Source: a bacterium (lineage in GTDB: Bacteria; Myxococcota_A; Bradymonadia; UBA7976; UBA1532). Taken from it: 64,000 bases of DNA. The stretch is taken from positions 1-64,000 of the forward strand of contig JAUHYW010000021.1 in NCBI GenBank assembly GCA_030426085.1, read 5' to 3'. The translations under genes were made by a program, and so were the position numbers. The notes under the pieces were generated by a model. The model made no database searches. It had not been told where the DNA came from and saw only the letters and a program-made list of their open reading frames with translations. Shown piece after piece: positions 27,740 through 41,350 of the stretch (positions are counted from its first letter, which is position 1; every line of letters begins with the position of its first letter).

Positions 27740-28021
27740 ATGCCACCCCCGACGCCCCACGTCGCCATCCACTACTGCCCCCGCTGCCGCTGGCTGCTAC
27801 GCGCCGCGTGGTACGCCCAGGAGCTGCTGAGCACGTTCGACGGCGCGCTGGGCGCGGTCAGCCTCGTGCCCGGCGAGGCGGGGCGCTTCGAGATCACGGT
27901 GGACGGGCAGACGGTCTGGGAGCGGGTAGCCGACGGGGGGTTCCCCGAGGCGAAGGTGCTCAAGCAGCGGGTGCGCGACCGCATCGAGCCCGGGCGCGAC
28001 CTGGGTCACAGCGACCGCTGA
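27740..28021 (+). CDS. Rdx-family (SelT/SelW/SelH-like) thioredoxin-fold protein
   Basis: A 93-residue protein: HVAIHYCPRCRWLLRAAW carries the CxxC redox motif (Cys in place of selenocysteine), then VSLVPGEAGRFEITVDG and a GGFPEAKVLKQRVRD helix, the standard Rdx family layout. The family is thought to act as small thiol oxidoreductases; partners are unknown. It is divergent from the giant PPC lipoprotein with 85 bases between starts, and converges on the hydratase-DUF924 gene. Confidence 0.92.
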   Translation: MPPPTPHVAIHYCPRCRWLLRAAWYAQELLSTFDGALGAVSLVPGEAGRFEITVDGQTVWERVADGGFPEAKVLKQRVRDRIEPGRDLGHSDR

Positions 28022-28028
28022 GCGGCGC

Positions 28029-29465
28029 TCAGGCGCCGTCGGCGCTCTTCTGGCCGAAGGTGGGGCCCCCGTCGGCGAGGTAGGCTTCCTCTTCGGGGGT
28101 GTGGGCCCGCCCCAGGATCGGGTTGCGGTGGGGGAAGCGGCCGAAGCGAGCGATGATGTCCCGGTGGCGCACCGCGTAGTCGCCGAAGCCGCGCACGGTG
28201 CCGGCGATACCCTCGGGCGCGTCGTCGGCCAGCCGCTCGAAGAGCGCGACGCAGCGCTCTTGCAAGGCCAGGTCTTCGGTGTGCTCGAGCGGCATGTAGA
28301 GGAACATGCGCTCGATGCACAGCAGCTCGGCCTCGTCGCCCCGCTCGATGGCCTCGAGCGCGACCCGGCGGGCGATGGGATCGCCGGCGAAGGCCCGCGC
28401 CCGGCCGCGATACACGTTGCGGGTGAACTGGTCGAGCAGGATGATCCGGGCCAGGTTGCCCCGGGGGGTCTCGCTCCACCCGGCCAGCCCGCCGTCGACG
28501 GCCTGCTCGACGAGATCGCCGAAGCGCTCCCGGATCTCGGCGTCGAGCGCCTCGCCCCCGCCCCACCAGATGCGGCCCTGGCGCTCGACGACGGCCTTCT
28601 CGTCCCGGGGCGGGCCGCCGAACCAGAACTCGATCACGGCGCGGGCGTCGGGCGGCAGGTCTGCGGTCTCTTTCACGGGTCTCCTCCGGGTCGGGTCGGG
28701 GGTGGGCCTCGCCGGATCGACGAAGCGCGGGGGGCGGCGCTCGAACCACGCGGTCAGCGCCTCGGTGAAGTCGGGCGCGGCCACGGTCCGGGCGAAGCGG
28801 GCCGCGTCATCGGCGGCCGGGTCGAGGTCGACGCACCGGCTCAGGGTGGCCTTGACGCTGCGCACCGCGACCGGGCTCGCCGCCGCCAGCCGCGCGGCCA
28901 GCCGACGGGCCTCGGCGATCGGATCGTCGGCCACCCGGGCGAAGCCGGGCAGCGCCTCGACCGCCATCGGCTCGCCGGACAGCGTCAGCCAGCGGGCCGC
29001 AGAGAGGCCGACGGTCGCCACCAACCGGGGGATGATCTGCCACGCGAGGTGCATGCCCCGCTGGACCTCGGGCAGGGCCAGGGTCGCGCCGGGGGCCGCC
29101 ACCCGCAGATCGCAGGCCAGCGCGAGGCCCGCCCCGCCGCCGATGATCCGGCCCCGCAGCGCGGCGAGGGTCGGCATCGGCAGCTCGGCCCAGGCGCGCA
29201 TCAGCCGGGCGCCCCGGGCGGCGAGGTGATAGCCGCCGTCCTCCCGCAGCGCCTCGGCGAGCTCGGGATCGGCCAGATCGGCGCCGTGGCAGAAGTCGTC
29301 GCCCTCGGCCGTCAGCACCACCGCCCGGATGCCGGGGGTGTCCCGCGCTTCGGCCGCGGCGTCGATCAGATCGGCGAGCGCCTGCCAGCTCAGCCGCCGA
29401 CGGCGCAGCGTCACGGTGGCGATGTGGCCGTCGACGTCCAGGCGGCAGGCGGGTTCGGGCTGCAT
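28029..29465 (-). CDS. Enoyl-CoA hydratase/isomerase fused to DUF924
   Basis: One uninterrupted 478-residue frame. Residues 1-255 are a crotonase-fold enoyl-CoA hydratase/isomerase: FCHGADLADP and ALRGRIIGGGAGLALACD give the oxyanion-hole and CoA-binding blocks. Residues about 264-478 are DUF924: AVIEFWFGG, GRIWWGGG, ARIILLDQFTRNVYRG, MFLYMPLEHTED and GRFPHRNPILGR. The two are normally separate proteins. At the junction, codon 264 is GTG preceded by GGAGGAG at 4 bases (28681-28687), a perfect start for a free 215-residue DUF924 protein. So either a fusion or two products from one frame. DUF924 function is unknown; the crotonase part probably serves fatty-acid or aromatic degradation. Confidence 0.85.
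   Translation of the reverse strand: MQPEPACRLDVDGHIATVTLRRRRLSWQALADLIDAAAEARDTPGIRAVVLTAEGDDFCHGADLADPELAEALREDGGYHLAARGARLMRAWAELPMPTLAALRGRIIGGGAGLALACDLRVAAPGATLALPEVQRGMHLAWQIIPRLVATVGLSAARWLTLSGEPMAVEALPGFARVADDPIAEARRLAARLAAASPVAVRSVKATLSRCVDLDPAADDAARFARTVAAPDFTEALTAWFERRPPRFVDPARPTPDPTRRRPVKETADLPPDARAVIEFWFGGPPRDEKAVVERQGRIWWGGGEALDAEIRERFGDLVEQAVDGGLAGWSETPRGNLARIILLDQFTRNVYRGRARAFAGDPIARRVALEAIERGDEAELLCIERMFLYMPLEHTEDLALQERCVALFERLADDAPEGIAGTVRGFGDYAVRHRDIIARFGRFPHRNPILGRAHTPEEEAYLADGGPTFGQKSADGA
28674..28687 (-). promoter_or_regulatory. Internal ribosome-binding site and GTG start
   Basis: On the minus strand, GGAGGAG (28687-28681), four bases, then GTG (28676-28674), in frame within the hydratase-DUF924 frame and exactly at the domain boundary. 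It is better than many true initiation sites in this window. It would give a separate DUF924 protein of normal family size in addition to any fusion. Confidence 0.55.
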
Positions 29466-29493
29466 CGGCCTCCGGTCGGTCCTGCGGGTGAGG

Positions 29494-30417
29494 CTACGGG
29501 CCCCAGGGGTCCCAGTTCACGCCGACCCGGCTGCCCGCCCGGATGATGTGGGACTCGGGCTCGCCGGCGCCGGGGGCCAGATACTCGTAGCCGGCCCAGA
29601 TCGTGGCATACGGCATCACCCCGGCGATGCGCAACGTCGCCACCCCGAAAGCCAGCGCGACCCGGCCGCCGTAGCGCAGGCCCTCGTACTCGTTGCGGGT
29701 GGCCCGGGCCACCGCGCCCAGGTCGACGTCGTAGCGGAAGGTGCCGTCCGAGAAGCGGGCCAGGATGGGGATGCCGCCGGTGGCCACGGCCTTGACGCTG
29801 CGGGCGCCGTTCTCGGTGCGGGGGAACGTGCTCGCGACCCCCAGCTCGGCGCCGATGCCCAGGGTCAGGCGATCGGTGATGCCGACGGCCGGGATGAGCC
29901 GCCCGATGCCGGTGCCCCCGATGGCGGCGTCGCCCCCCTGGATGATGAGCTGCCCGCTGCCCATGCTCTCGGCGAAGATGACCAGCCGGTGGGTGTTGGT
30001 CTGCACCCCGTCGAAGTCGGGGTCGGGGCGCAACCAGAAGGGGCAGTCGGGCTGGTGCGCGTCGGCGTAGCGCAGCGCGGCCGAGATCCGCTCGATCAGC
30101 AGCGCCTCGTGGGCCGCGTCGAGGTCGCCGCCCGAGGCCTCCCAGATCTGGCGCGCCGTGCCGCCCTCGGCCGCCAGCCGCGTATCGAGCCAGCCGGACA
30201 GCGCCAGCCGGGTGTCGGGCGTCGCCTGGCAGGCGCTGGTCATGATCGCCGGCGCCGCCTGCTCGATCTCGTGCGCGTCGAGCACCCAGTCGATGCGGGT
30301 CTCGGTTTCGACGATGCTGCGCAGGTCGAAGTAGAGCGCCCGCTCGGCCGGCGGCTCGGGCAGGGTCACGCAGCCGACCACCGCCAGCGCCGCGCAGGCG
30401 CCGATGACACGCATCAT
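29494..30417 (-). CDS. Lipoprotein of unknown function
   Basis: A 307-residue lipoprotein (lipobox LAVVGC). The first third is helical with two extra cysteines (SACQATPD, QPDCPFW); the last two thirds show Gly-rich alternating strands (TDRLTLGIGAELGVAS, LAFGVATLRIAG) that resemble a small beta-barrel or outer-membrane-like domain, ending NWDPWGP. I do not recognise a family. It lies between hslO and the hydratase-DUF924 gene on the same strand, with short gaps on both sides (29 and 42 bases), but no functional link is obvious. Start 30417 or 30414, since two ATG codons are adjacent. Confidence 0.72.
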   Translation of the reverse strand: MMRVIGACAALAVVGCVTLPEPPAERALYFDLRSIVETETRIDWVLDAHEIEQAAPAIMTSACQATPDTRLALSGWLDTRLAAEGGTARQIWEASGGDLDAAHEALLIERISAALRYADAHQPDCPFWLRPDPDFDGVQTNTHRLVIFAESMGSGQLIIQGGDAAIGGTGIGRLIPAVGITDRLTLGIGAELGVASTFPRTENGARSVKAVATGGIPILARFSDGTFRYDVDLGAVARATRNEYEGLRYGGRVALAFGVATLRIAGVMPYATIWAGYEYLAPGAGEPESHIIRAGSRVGVNWDPWGP

Positions 30418-30459
30418 GAAGATCTCCCGGGTGCCCGGCCCGCGGCCGCGCCGTCTCGC

Positions 30460-31344
30460 TCAGTTGGCCTGTTCGTACATCCGCGCGCCGTACAGCAGCG
30501 CGTTCATCTGCTCCCTGTCGAAGATGTACTGCGAGCGGCAGAAGTGACACTCGAGCACGGTCTCGGGCAGCTCGTCGGTCATCCGGGCCAGCTCGGCCGA
30601 GCCCAAGGTGCACAGCTTGCGGGCGAAGTGCTCCCGGGTGCAGGGGCAGGTCAGGCTCAGGTCGGTACGGGCCAGGATCTGCGCGCCGTCGAAGAGCCGG
30701 TCGAGCAGCCCCTCGGGGGTCAGGCCCCCGGCCAGCAGATCGCCCAGCGGCGGCAGGCGGCCGATGCGCTTCACCAGCCGCTCGAGCGCCTCGGGATCAG
30801 CATCGGGCAGCGCCTGCACCAGAAACCCGCCCGCGGCCTCGACCCCCTCGGGCCCCAGCCGCTCGCCCACGCTCACCGCGCTCGGGATCTGCTCACTGCT
30901 CAGCAGGTACTCGGCGATGTCGGCCCCGATCCCGCCGTCGACCAGCGCGACGACGCCCCGATAGGCCGGCGCGTCTTCTTCGAGGCGGCGGACGATCGTC
31001 AGGCGGCCGGGGCCAATGCCGTCGGCCAGCTTCAGCCCCCCGGTGTCGGCCCGGGGATCGGTGACGGTCGCCCGCACCGCGCCGTCGGGATCGGCGATGG
31101 CGTAGATCTCGCCCAGCGGCCCCTCGCCGTTGATCTGGACCCCGAGCTGCTGCTTGTGCTTGAGCCCGGCGGCCAGCATCAGCGCCGCGGTGGCCACCCG
31201 GCCCAGGGCCATCGTGCCCAGCGGGCCGGCGTCGTGCATCTCGCGCAGGCGGCGGTTGATGGTGGTGGTGTCGGCGACGACGAACTTCACGGTGCCGTCG
31301 AGGGCCAGGCCCCGCAGCAGGTGATCTGCGGATGCGGACGTCAT
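30460..31344 (-). CDS. hslO: Hsp33 redox-regulated chaperone
   Basis: A 294-residue cytoplasmic holdase activated by oxidation and heat. The N-terminal domain includes LQINGEGPLGEI-like sequence (VQINGEGPLGEIYAIAD) and ATVTDPRAD, and the C-terminal zinc centre has the diagnostic CPC and CHFC pairs (LTCPCTREHF; LECHFCRSQY), the redox switch of the family. The length is typical. GGAG is well placed before the ATG at 31344; longer in-frame starts lack a site. It is divergent from the multihaem cytochrome gene. Confidence 0.95.
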   Translation of the reverse strand: MTSASADHLLRGLALDGTVKFVVADTTTINRRLREMHDAGPLGTMALGRVATAALMLAAGLKHKQQLGVQINGEGPLGEIYAIADPDGAVRATVTDPRADTGGLKLADGIGPGRLTIVRRLEEDAPAYRGVVALVDGGIGADIAEYLLSSEQIPSAVSVGERLGPEGVEAAGGFLVQALPDADPEALERLVKRIGRLPPLGDLLAGGLTPEGLLDRLFDGAQILARTDLSLTCPCTREHFARKLCTLGSAELARMTDELPETVLECHFCRSQYIFDREQMNALLYGARMYEQAN

Positions 31345-31496
31345 GGGAACTCCTCGCGAATCAGCGTCCGGGCGGCGGCGGGCTTTGAAATCGGCCCGCG
31401 AGGCGGCGTAGAGTACCTGCTTCGGATGCGCACGTCGCCCCCAGAGTTGCCCTCGAACCCCGCCGACCCCCACTCCACCCGCGCCCCGGTCGACCG

Positions 31497-33635
31497 ATGG
31501 ATCTGCTGATCGCCCTGCTGCTCGTCGCGGCCGCCGGCCTCGCGGTGCCGCGGGGGCGCGCCCGGGGGCTGGCGCTCGCCGGCATGGGCCTCGCCGCCCT
31601 GCTCGTCGCGCTGCTGCGGCCCGACCCGGCCCCGGCGCTCGACCGCTTCCGCCCCGACGACGCCACCGCCGCCGCCGACGCCGACTACAGCTCGTCCAGA
31701 GCCTGCCGCGCGTGCCACCCCGAGGCCTACGCCACCTGGCACCGGACCCACCACCGGCAGATGACCCAGGCGGTCACCCCGGACACCGTGCTCGCCCCGT
31801 TCGACGGCCGCACGCTCACCGACGGGCCGCGCCGCTACCGAGTCTTCCGGGAGGGCGGCGGCTTCTTCGTCGACATGCCGCGCTACGGCACCAACGGCGA
31901 GACCCCCGCCGAGCGCATGATCCGCCCGGTGGTGATGAGCACCGGATCGCACCACATGCAGGCGTATTGGACCCCGTCGCCGATGGTCGACGAGCCCCCG
32001 GCCCGGGTCGGGCGCCAGCTCTTCAACCGCCAGTGCGCCGGGTGTCACGGGCGCGACGGGCGGGCCAAGGGCGAGGTGCCCGCCCTGCGGGACGCGATGC
32101 TGCTGCCCTACGAGATCGAGGCCGCGCTCGGCGAGGCGCCTCACGCCGGCATCGCCTTCGGCGAGGGGCCGGCCCGGGGCGAGATCGTGCGGTTCGTCAC
32201 CCGCATCCAGGCGACCGGGCGGCTGATGCAGTTCCCCTTCGTCTGGCTCGTGCGTCACGGGCGATGGGTCAACGAAGAGCACACCTTCCTCCAGCCGCCC
32301 TACACCCCGGCGCCGGTCGAGATCTGGGGCGACGCGTGGAGCGACGGGTGCGATCAATGCCACAGCGTGCGCCCCAGCTATGACTGGCAGGTCGCGAGCC
32401 AGCGGGGCGAGGCGGCCGTGGCCGAGCTGGGCATCGCCTGCGAAGCGTGTCACGGCCCGGGGCGGGGGCACATCGCCCGCCATCGGGGCCCGGCCGCCCG
32501 CTACGCCCGCCACCTCGGCGACGGAGACGGGCCCCCGCCAGCTGCGACCGCCGACGGCCTGCCCCCCGACGACATCGTGCAGCCGGCCGATCTGGATCAC
32601 CGCCGCTCGAGCGCGGTCTGCGGCCAGTGCCACGCCGAGCTGGTGGTGCACCACCCCGACGAGCGGTTCCGACCGGGCCGCTCGCTCGAAGCCCACGGCG
32701 GGGTCGTGCAATACACCCCCGAGAAGCCGCCCCCGTGGCTGGCGCCGGTGCTCGAGGACGAGCCCAAGCTGCTCGCCGACGCCTTCTGGACCGACGGCAC
32801 CATCCGCATCGCCGGGCGCAACTACAACGCCCAGGCGCTCACCGGCTGCTTCACCGAGGGCGAGATGGGCTGCCTGACGTGCCACTCGATGCACGACGCG
32901 GCCCCCTCGGATCAGCTCCGGGGCCCCGCGGTCGACGACAGCCCGTGCGTCGGATGCCACCCGGCCATCGGCGCCGACATCACCGGGCACACCCACCACC
33001 CGGCCGACTCGGCCGGCAGCCGGTGCTACAACTGCCACATGCCACACACGACGGTGGGCCTGCTGACGCTGATGCGATCCCACCGGGTGGACAGCCCCTC
33101 GGCGGTGCGCACCGCGTGGAGCGGCCGCCCCGACGCGTGCAGCCTGTGCCACCTCGACCGCACCTTGCCCGACATCGCGAAAACTCTGACCGAATGGTAC
33201 GGACATCCACCTTTGCCCCCCGTCGCCGACGACCGGGGCGCCTCGGCGGCGGTCGCCTGGGCCCTGCGGGGCGACGCCGTACAGCGGGCCACGGCCGCGT
33301 GGCACATGGGCTGGGCCCCGGCGCGGGCGGCGTCGGGTTCGGACTGGCAGGTGCCGTATCTCGCCCTTTTGCTCGATGACCCCTACGCCGCCGTACGGGC
33401 CATCGCGTACGACGCGTTGCGCAAGCAGCCGGGCTTCGCCGACTTCGAGTACGACTACGTCGCCCCCCCGAAGAGCCGCCAGGCGCGGGCCGAGGCCGCC
33501 ATCGCCCGCTGGCACGCCGCCGGGCCGCCCGCCGATCGACCGACCGCCTTCATCGTCGACGGGCGGCTCGACCGGGCGGCGATCGAGCTGCTCTACGAGC
33601 GCCGCGACGACACCGAGGTCCGGGTCAACGAGTGA
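31497..33635 (+). CDS. Nine-haem membrane-anchored cytochrome c with HEAT-like tail
   Basis: A 712-residue protein beginning with two hydrophobic segments (3-17 and 24-40) that anchor it in the inner membrane, the rest being periplasmic. It has nine CXXCH haem c sites, at residues 70, 180, 285, 315, 375, 459, 484, 510 and 548. Site 2 (CAGCHGRDGRAKG) looks like a mono-haem cytochrome c insertion; the others resemble cytochrome c554/nitrite-reductase-type packing with many extra His for bis-His ligation. The C-terminus has HEAT-like helices (DPYAAVRAIAYDALRKQP). It probably carries electrons in respiration; no oxidase or reductase subunit is adjacent, so donor and acceptor are unknown. No strong ribosome-binding site is seen. 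Confidence 0.9.
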   Translation: MDLLIALLLVAAAGLAVPRGRARGLALAGMGLAALLVALLRPDPAPALDRFRPDDATAAADADYSSSRACRACHPEAYATWHRTHHRQMTQAVTPDTVLAPFDGRTLTDGPRRYRVFREGGGFFVDMPRYGTNGETPAERMIRPVVMSTGSHHMQAYWTPSPMVDEPPARVGRQLFNRQCAGCHGRDGRAKGEVPALRDAMLLPYEIEAALGEAPHAGIAFGEGPARGEIVRFVTRIQATGRLMQFPFVWLVRHGRWVNEEHTFLQPPYTPAPVEIWGDAWSDGCDQCHSVRPSYDWQVASQRGEAAVAELGIACEACHGPGRGHIARHRGPAARYARHLGDGDGPPPAATADGLPPDDIVQPADLDHRRSSAVCGQCHAELVVHHPDERFRPGRSLEAHGGVVQYTPEKPPPWLAPVLEDEPKLLADAFWTDGTIRIAGRNYNAQALTGCFTEGEMGCLTCHSMHDAAPSDQLRGPAVDDSPCVGCHPAIGADITGHTHHPADSAGSRCYNCHMPHTTVGLLTLMRSHRVDSPSAVRTAWSGRPDACSLCHLDRTLPDIAKTLTEWYGHPPLPPVADDRGASAAVAWALRGDAVQRATAAWHMGWAPARAASGSDWQVPYLALLLDDPYAAVRAIAYDALRKQPGFADFEYDYVAPPKSRQARAEAAIARWHAAGPPADRPTAFIVDGRLDRAAIELLYERRDDTEVRVNE

Positions 33636-33902
33636 TCCGGCGGGCCGCCGGCCGCGGCCGCTGCGGAGTCGAGCCCCGCCCTGCGCGTCGTGTCAGGGGA
33701 CATGGTGTTCTCCGCAAGCACATCTGCGTACACCGCCGGGGAATGCGCACAAGTGCCCGACGTGTCTGATGAAACATGACGTCGACGCGCCAATCCGGTC
33801 ACCGGGCGGTGGCCACCGGGACACGAACCTGTTGATCGGAATGATCGTTTCGGCTTACATCCTTCGAAACACCTCCGGCGAGGCCGGTACAGGAGTTGAA
33901 CG
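33636..33902. other. Intergenic region, lower GC, no gene seen
   Basis: The 267 bases between the cytochrome and the phosphatase genes are less GC-rich than the flanks. A short GC-rich inverted repeat (CCGGCGG/CCGCCGG, 33637-33651) directly after the cytochrome stop may help termination. No tRNA or small RNA could be folded by eye. The promoter of the phosphatase gene is probably here. Confidence 0.5.
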
Positions 33903-34706
33903 ATGATCACCTCGTCGGCCCCCGCCCCCCAGGCGCCCGAGCTGCGGTCGCTGCGCACGCTCACATGGCATGGCCGGGCGGGCAGCCATCGAATATCGGG
34001 GGCCTGCGGCAGCCATATCGGCCTGCGGCCACGCAACGAGGATGCCTTCTTCGTCGGCGCCCGAGACACTCTGGTCGCCATCGCCGATGGCATGGGCGGA
34101 CACCCGGGGGGTCACATCGCCTCCGACCTCGCCGTGCGCACCCTGCACGGTCCCCTCACCCGAGAGCCCTACACCGACGCCCCGCCAGCCCGCCTGCGGG
34201 CCCGCCTGAACCGGGCCATCGTCAACGCCAACCGCCGCATTCGCCGGCGCCACCCCCAGGATCCCGAGCGCCCGATGGCGACCACGCTGGTCACGCTGTG
34301 GCTGGTCGAGGGCTGGGTCATCTTCGGGCACGTCGGCGACAGCCGGCTGTATCGGCTGCGGCGGGGCGTGCTCACCCCGATGACGCTGGATCACACCGCG
34401 ATCGGCGAGGCCCTGCGGCTCGGCCTGTGCCCGGCCGACGTGGGCGACATCCCCGACCACCTGCTGTCGCGGGCCCTCGGCCTCGACGAGACGGTGCGCC
34501 CCGACGTGGGTGTCTGCTCGCTGATCGCCGGCGATCGCTACCTGCTGTGCACCGACGGGTTGACCGAGGCCCTGAGCGACGTCGATCTGCTCGAGGCGCT
34601 CGCCCGACCGCTCTCGGCCGAGCGCACCATGCGCACGCTATTCGAATCCGCGATCGTGGCCGGGTCGACCGACAACATCACCCTCTCGGTGATCGACGCC
34701 CGCTGA
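33903..34706 (+). CDS. PP2C-type Ser/Thr protein phosphatase
   Basis: A 267-residue cytoplasmic phosphatase. The metal-coordinating motifs are intact: RPRNEDAFFV, IADGMGGHPGG, HVGDSRLYRL, CTDGLTEALSD and GSTDNITLSVI. It would reverse phosphorylation by the Hanks-type kinases common in this phylum; a kinase begins at 63647 in this window. There is no membrane segment. Start: AGGAG 6-10 bases upstream of the ATG. It converges on the carboxylase gene with 24 bases between stops. Confidence 0.94.
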   Translation: MITSSAPAPQAPELRSLRTLTWHGRAGSHRISGACGSHIGLRPRNEDAFFVGARDTLVAIADGMGGHPGGHIASDLAVRTLHGPLTREPYTDAPPARLRARLNRAIVNANRRIRRRHPQDPERPMATTLVTLWLVEGWVIFGHVGDSRLYRLRRGVLTPMTLDHTAIGEALRLGLCPADVGDIPDHLLSRALGLDETVRPDVGVCSLIAGDRYLLCTDGLTEALSDVDLLEALARPLSAERTMRTLFESAIVAGSTDNITLSVIDAR

Positions 34707-34730
34707 GCCGCTCGATCGCCCGGGCCTCGC

Positions 34731-39914
<5,184 letters not shown>

Positions 39915-39982
39915 GTGTGCTGTATGCCGGACCGCCGGGCCCGACGCCACCCTGTTACCGATCCGCCCCGCCGTTCGGGGGC

Positions 39983-41266
39983 TCAGGCCGCGGGCAGTCG
40001 CAGGCGCAGGGCCCCCTCCCCGCCTTCGAGCGCCACCTCGCCATACGGGGCGAGCTCGTCGGCCAGCGCCTCGGCGAGGGCCGCGGCGTCCCCCGCCACG
40101 ATGGCCGGCGACGCCAGCGCGAGCACGACCTGTTGCGAGGGGCGCGCGAAGCTGGCGCGCAGGCCGCCCGGGGCCCGCGGCGCGAGGCGCACGATCAGCC
40201 CGTTGAGGACCGCCGCGATCAGCACGCCCGCCCGGGGCGCCGCCAGACCCACGCGCAGGCCATCGGGCGGCGGATCCCAGCGCAGGCCCCCGATCGTCGC
40301 GGCCAGAGGCCCACACAGACGATCGACGAGGCGCACCAGCGCCGGGCCGTCGACACCGATCCGGCGGACGTCGAGCAGCTCTTCGAGGCGCTCGATCTCG
40401 CCGAGCAGATCCCGGGTCGCGTCCTCGACCCAGTCGGCGGCCTCGTCGAGCCCGTCGAGCTTCTCCTGGAACCGCGCCGCGTCGGGCAAGACCGGGCTCT
40501 CGCCGCCCGAGGACTGCACCCCGCGCAGGTGCGTCGCCAGCTCGGCCCGCAGCAGCCGCAGCTCGTCGCTGGTCAGGGTGAGCGGGCTGAGGTGATTGCG
40601 GATCGCCCAGAAGATGGGCGACACCGCGGCGCGCCGGGGCGAGGCCTCGGCCGTCGCTCGGGTGAGCTGGGCGATGCGGGCGTCGACCGCGCGGGCGAGG
40701 CGGGACAGCACCTGCCGCTCCTCGCGGGTGAAGACCCGGGGCTCCAGGTCGATGACGCACAGGCTGCCCAGCGGCTGGGCACCGAGGTGGATCGGCACCC
40801 CGAGGTACGACCGGATGCCGTAGGCGTCGACCAGCGCCTGGGGCACGTCCAGCCGCGCCGACGCGTCCTGGACCTCGACCTCGTCGTCGTCTCGCACCAC
40901 GAGCTGACAGATCGAGACGTCGCGCGCCGTGCCCCGGACCTCGGCCAGATCGCGGGGCAGGCCGTGGTGCGCCTTGAAGAACTGGATGTCGTCCAGCACG
41001 AGCGAGACGAGGGCGATCGGCGCCCCCACCTGAGCCGCCGCGTCGGCCACGATCGCCTGGAGGATCGTATCGGGCCGGGTGGCGAGCAGCTCCCGGGTCA
41101 GGCCCTCGAGGCGGCGCCCCTCGGGCAGGTGATCGATCCGCTGCGCTGCTTCCACGAGACGCCCCCGAGGCGCCGCCGCGGGCGCCCTCATCACCCGCGG
41201 CGCCTCGCCGGGCAGCCACGGACACCCCACCATGCCCGGCGGACCTGCGCCGGAGAGATCGTGCAT
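39983..41266 (-). CDS. GAF-domain sensor with degenerate kinase-like C-terminus
   Basis: About 427 residues. A GAF domain covers about 45-200 (LQAIVADAAAQVGAPIALVSLV, RSYLGVPIHLGAQPLGSLCV). The following region (FWAIRNHLSPLTLTSDEL) is like the dimerisation helix of histidine kinases, and the C-terminal 120 residues are reminiscent of, but do not show, the N, G1 and G2 boxes of an ATP-binding domain. I therefore call it sensor-like, not a proven kinase. Start sites at 41266, 41233 and 41191 are all possible; 41266 has GGAG at a somewhat long spacing. It lies between the VWA protein and the carboxylase on the same strand, and a link to either is unproven. Confidence 0.7.
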   Translation of the reverse strand: MHDLSGAGPPGMVGCPWLPGEAPRVMRAPAAAPRGRLVEAAQRIDHLPEGRRLEGLTRELLATRPDTILQAIVADAAAQVGAPIALVSLVLDDIQFFKAHHGLPRDLAEVRGTARDVSICQLVVRDDDEVEVQDASARLDVPQALVDAYGIRSYLGVPIHLGAQPLGSLCVIDLEPRVFTREERQVLSRLARAVDARIAQLTRATAEASPRRAAVSPIFWAIRNHLSPLTLTSDELRLLRAELATHLRGVQSSGGESPVLPDAARFQEKLDGLDEAADWVEDATRDLLGEIERLEELLDVRRIGVDGPALVRLVDRLCGPLAATIGGLRWDPPPDGLRVGLAAPRAGVLIAAVLNGLIVRLAPRAPGGLRASFARPSQQVVLALASPAIVAGDAAALAEALADELAPYGEVALEGGEGALRLRLPAA

Positions 41267-41350
41267 CGACCGGGCCGCTCCGGCCCGCCGATCAGCGCCC
41301 ACGTTAGCAGGTTTCCCCGGCTCGTCTCGCGCCCCATCGGCCGCGAGCGT

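Noticed and set aside
27740..28021. Possible selenoprotein (SelW/SelT-like)
   Set aside because: The redox motif is CPRC with two Cys codons; there is no in-frame TGA and no sign of a SECIS element.
21653..28083. Very long plus-strand frames (996 and 979 residues)
   Set aside because: Antisense to the two giant secreted proteins, with Val/Gly/His/Arg-rich products and no motif.
33636..33902. tRNA or small RNA gene in the lower-GC intergenic stretch
   Set aside because: No cloverleaf with a T-loop (GTTCRA) and anticodon stem could be made; lower GC alone is not evidence.
39983..41266. Calling the GAF protein a histidine kinase
   Set aside because: No convincing N, G1 or G2 boxes are visible in the C-terminal part, so ATP binding and autophosphorylation are unsupported.
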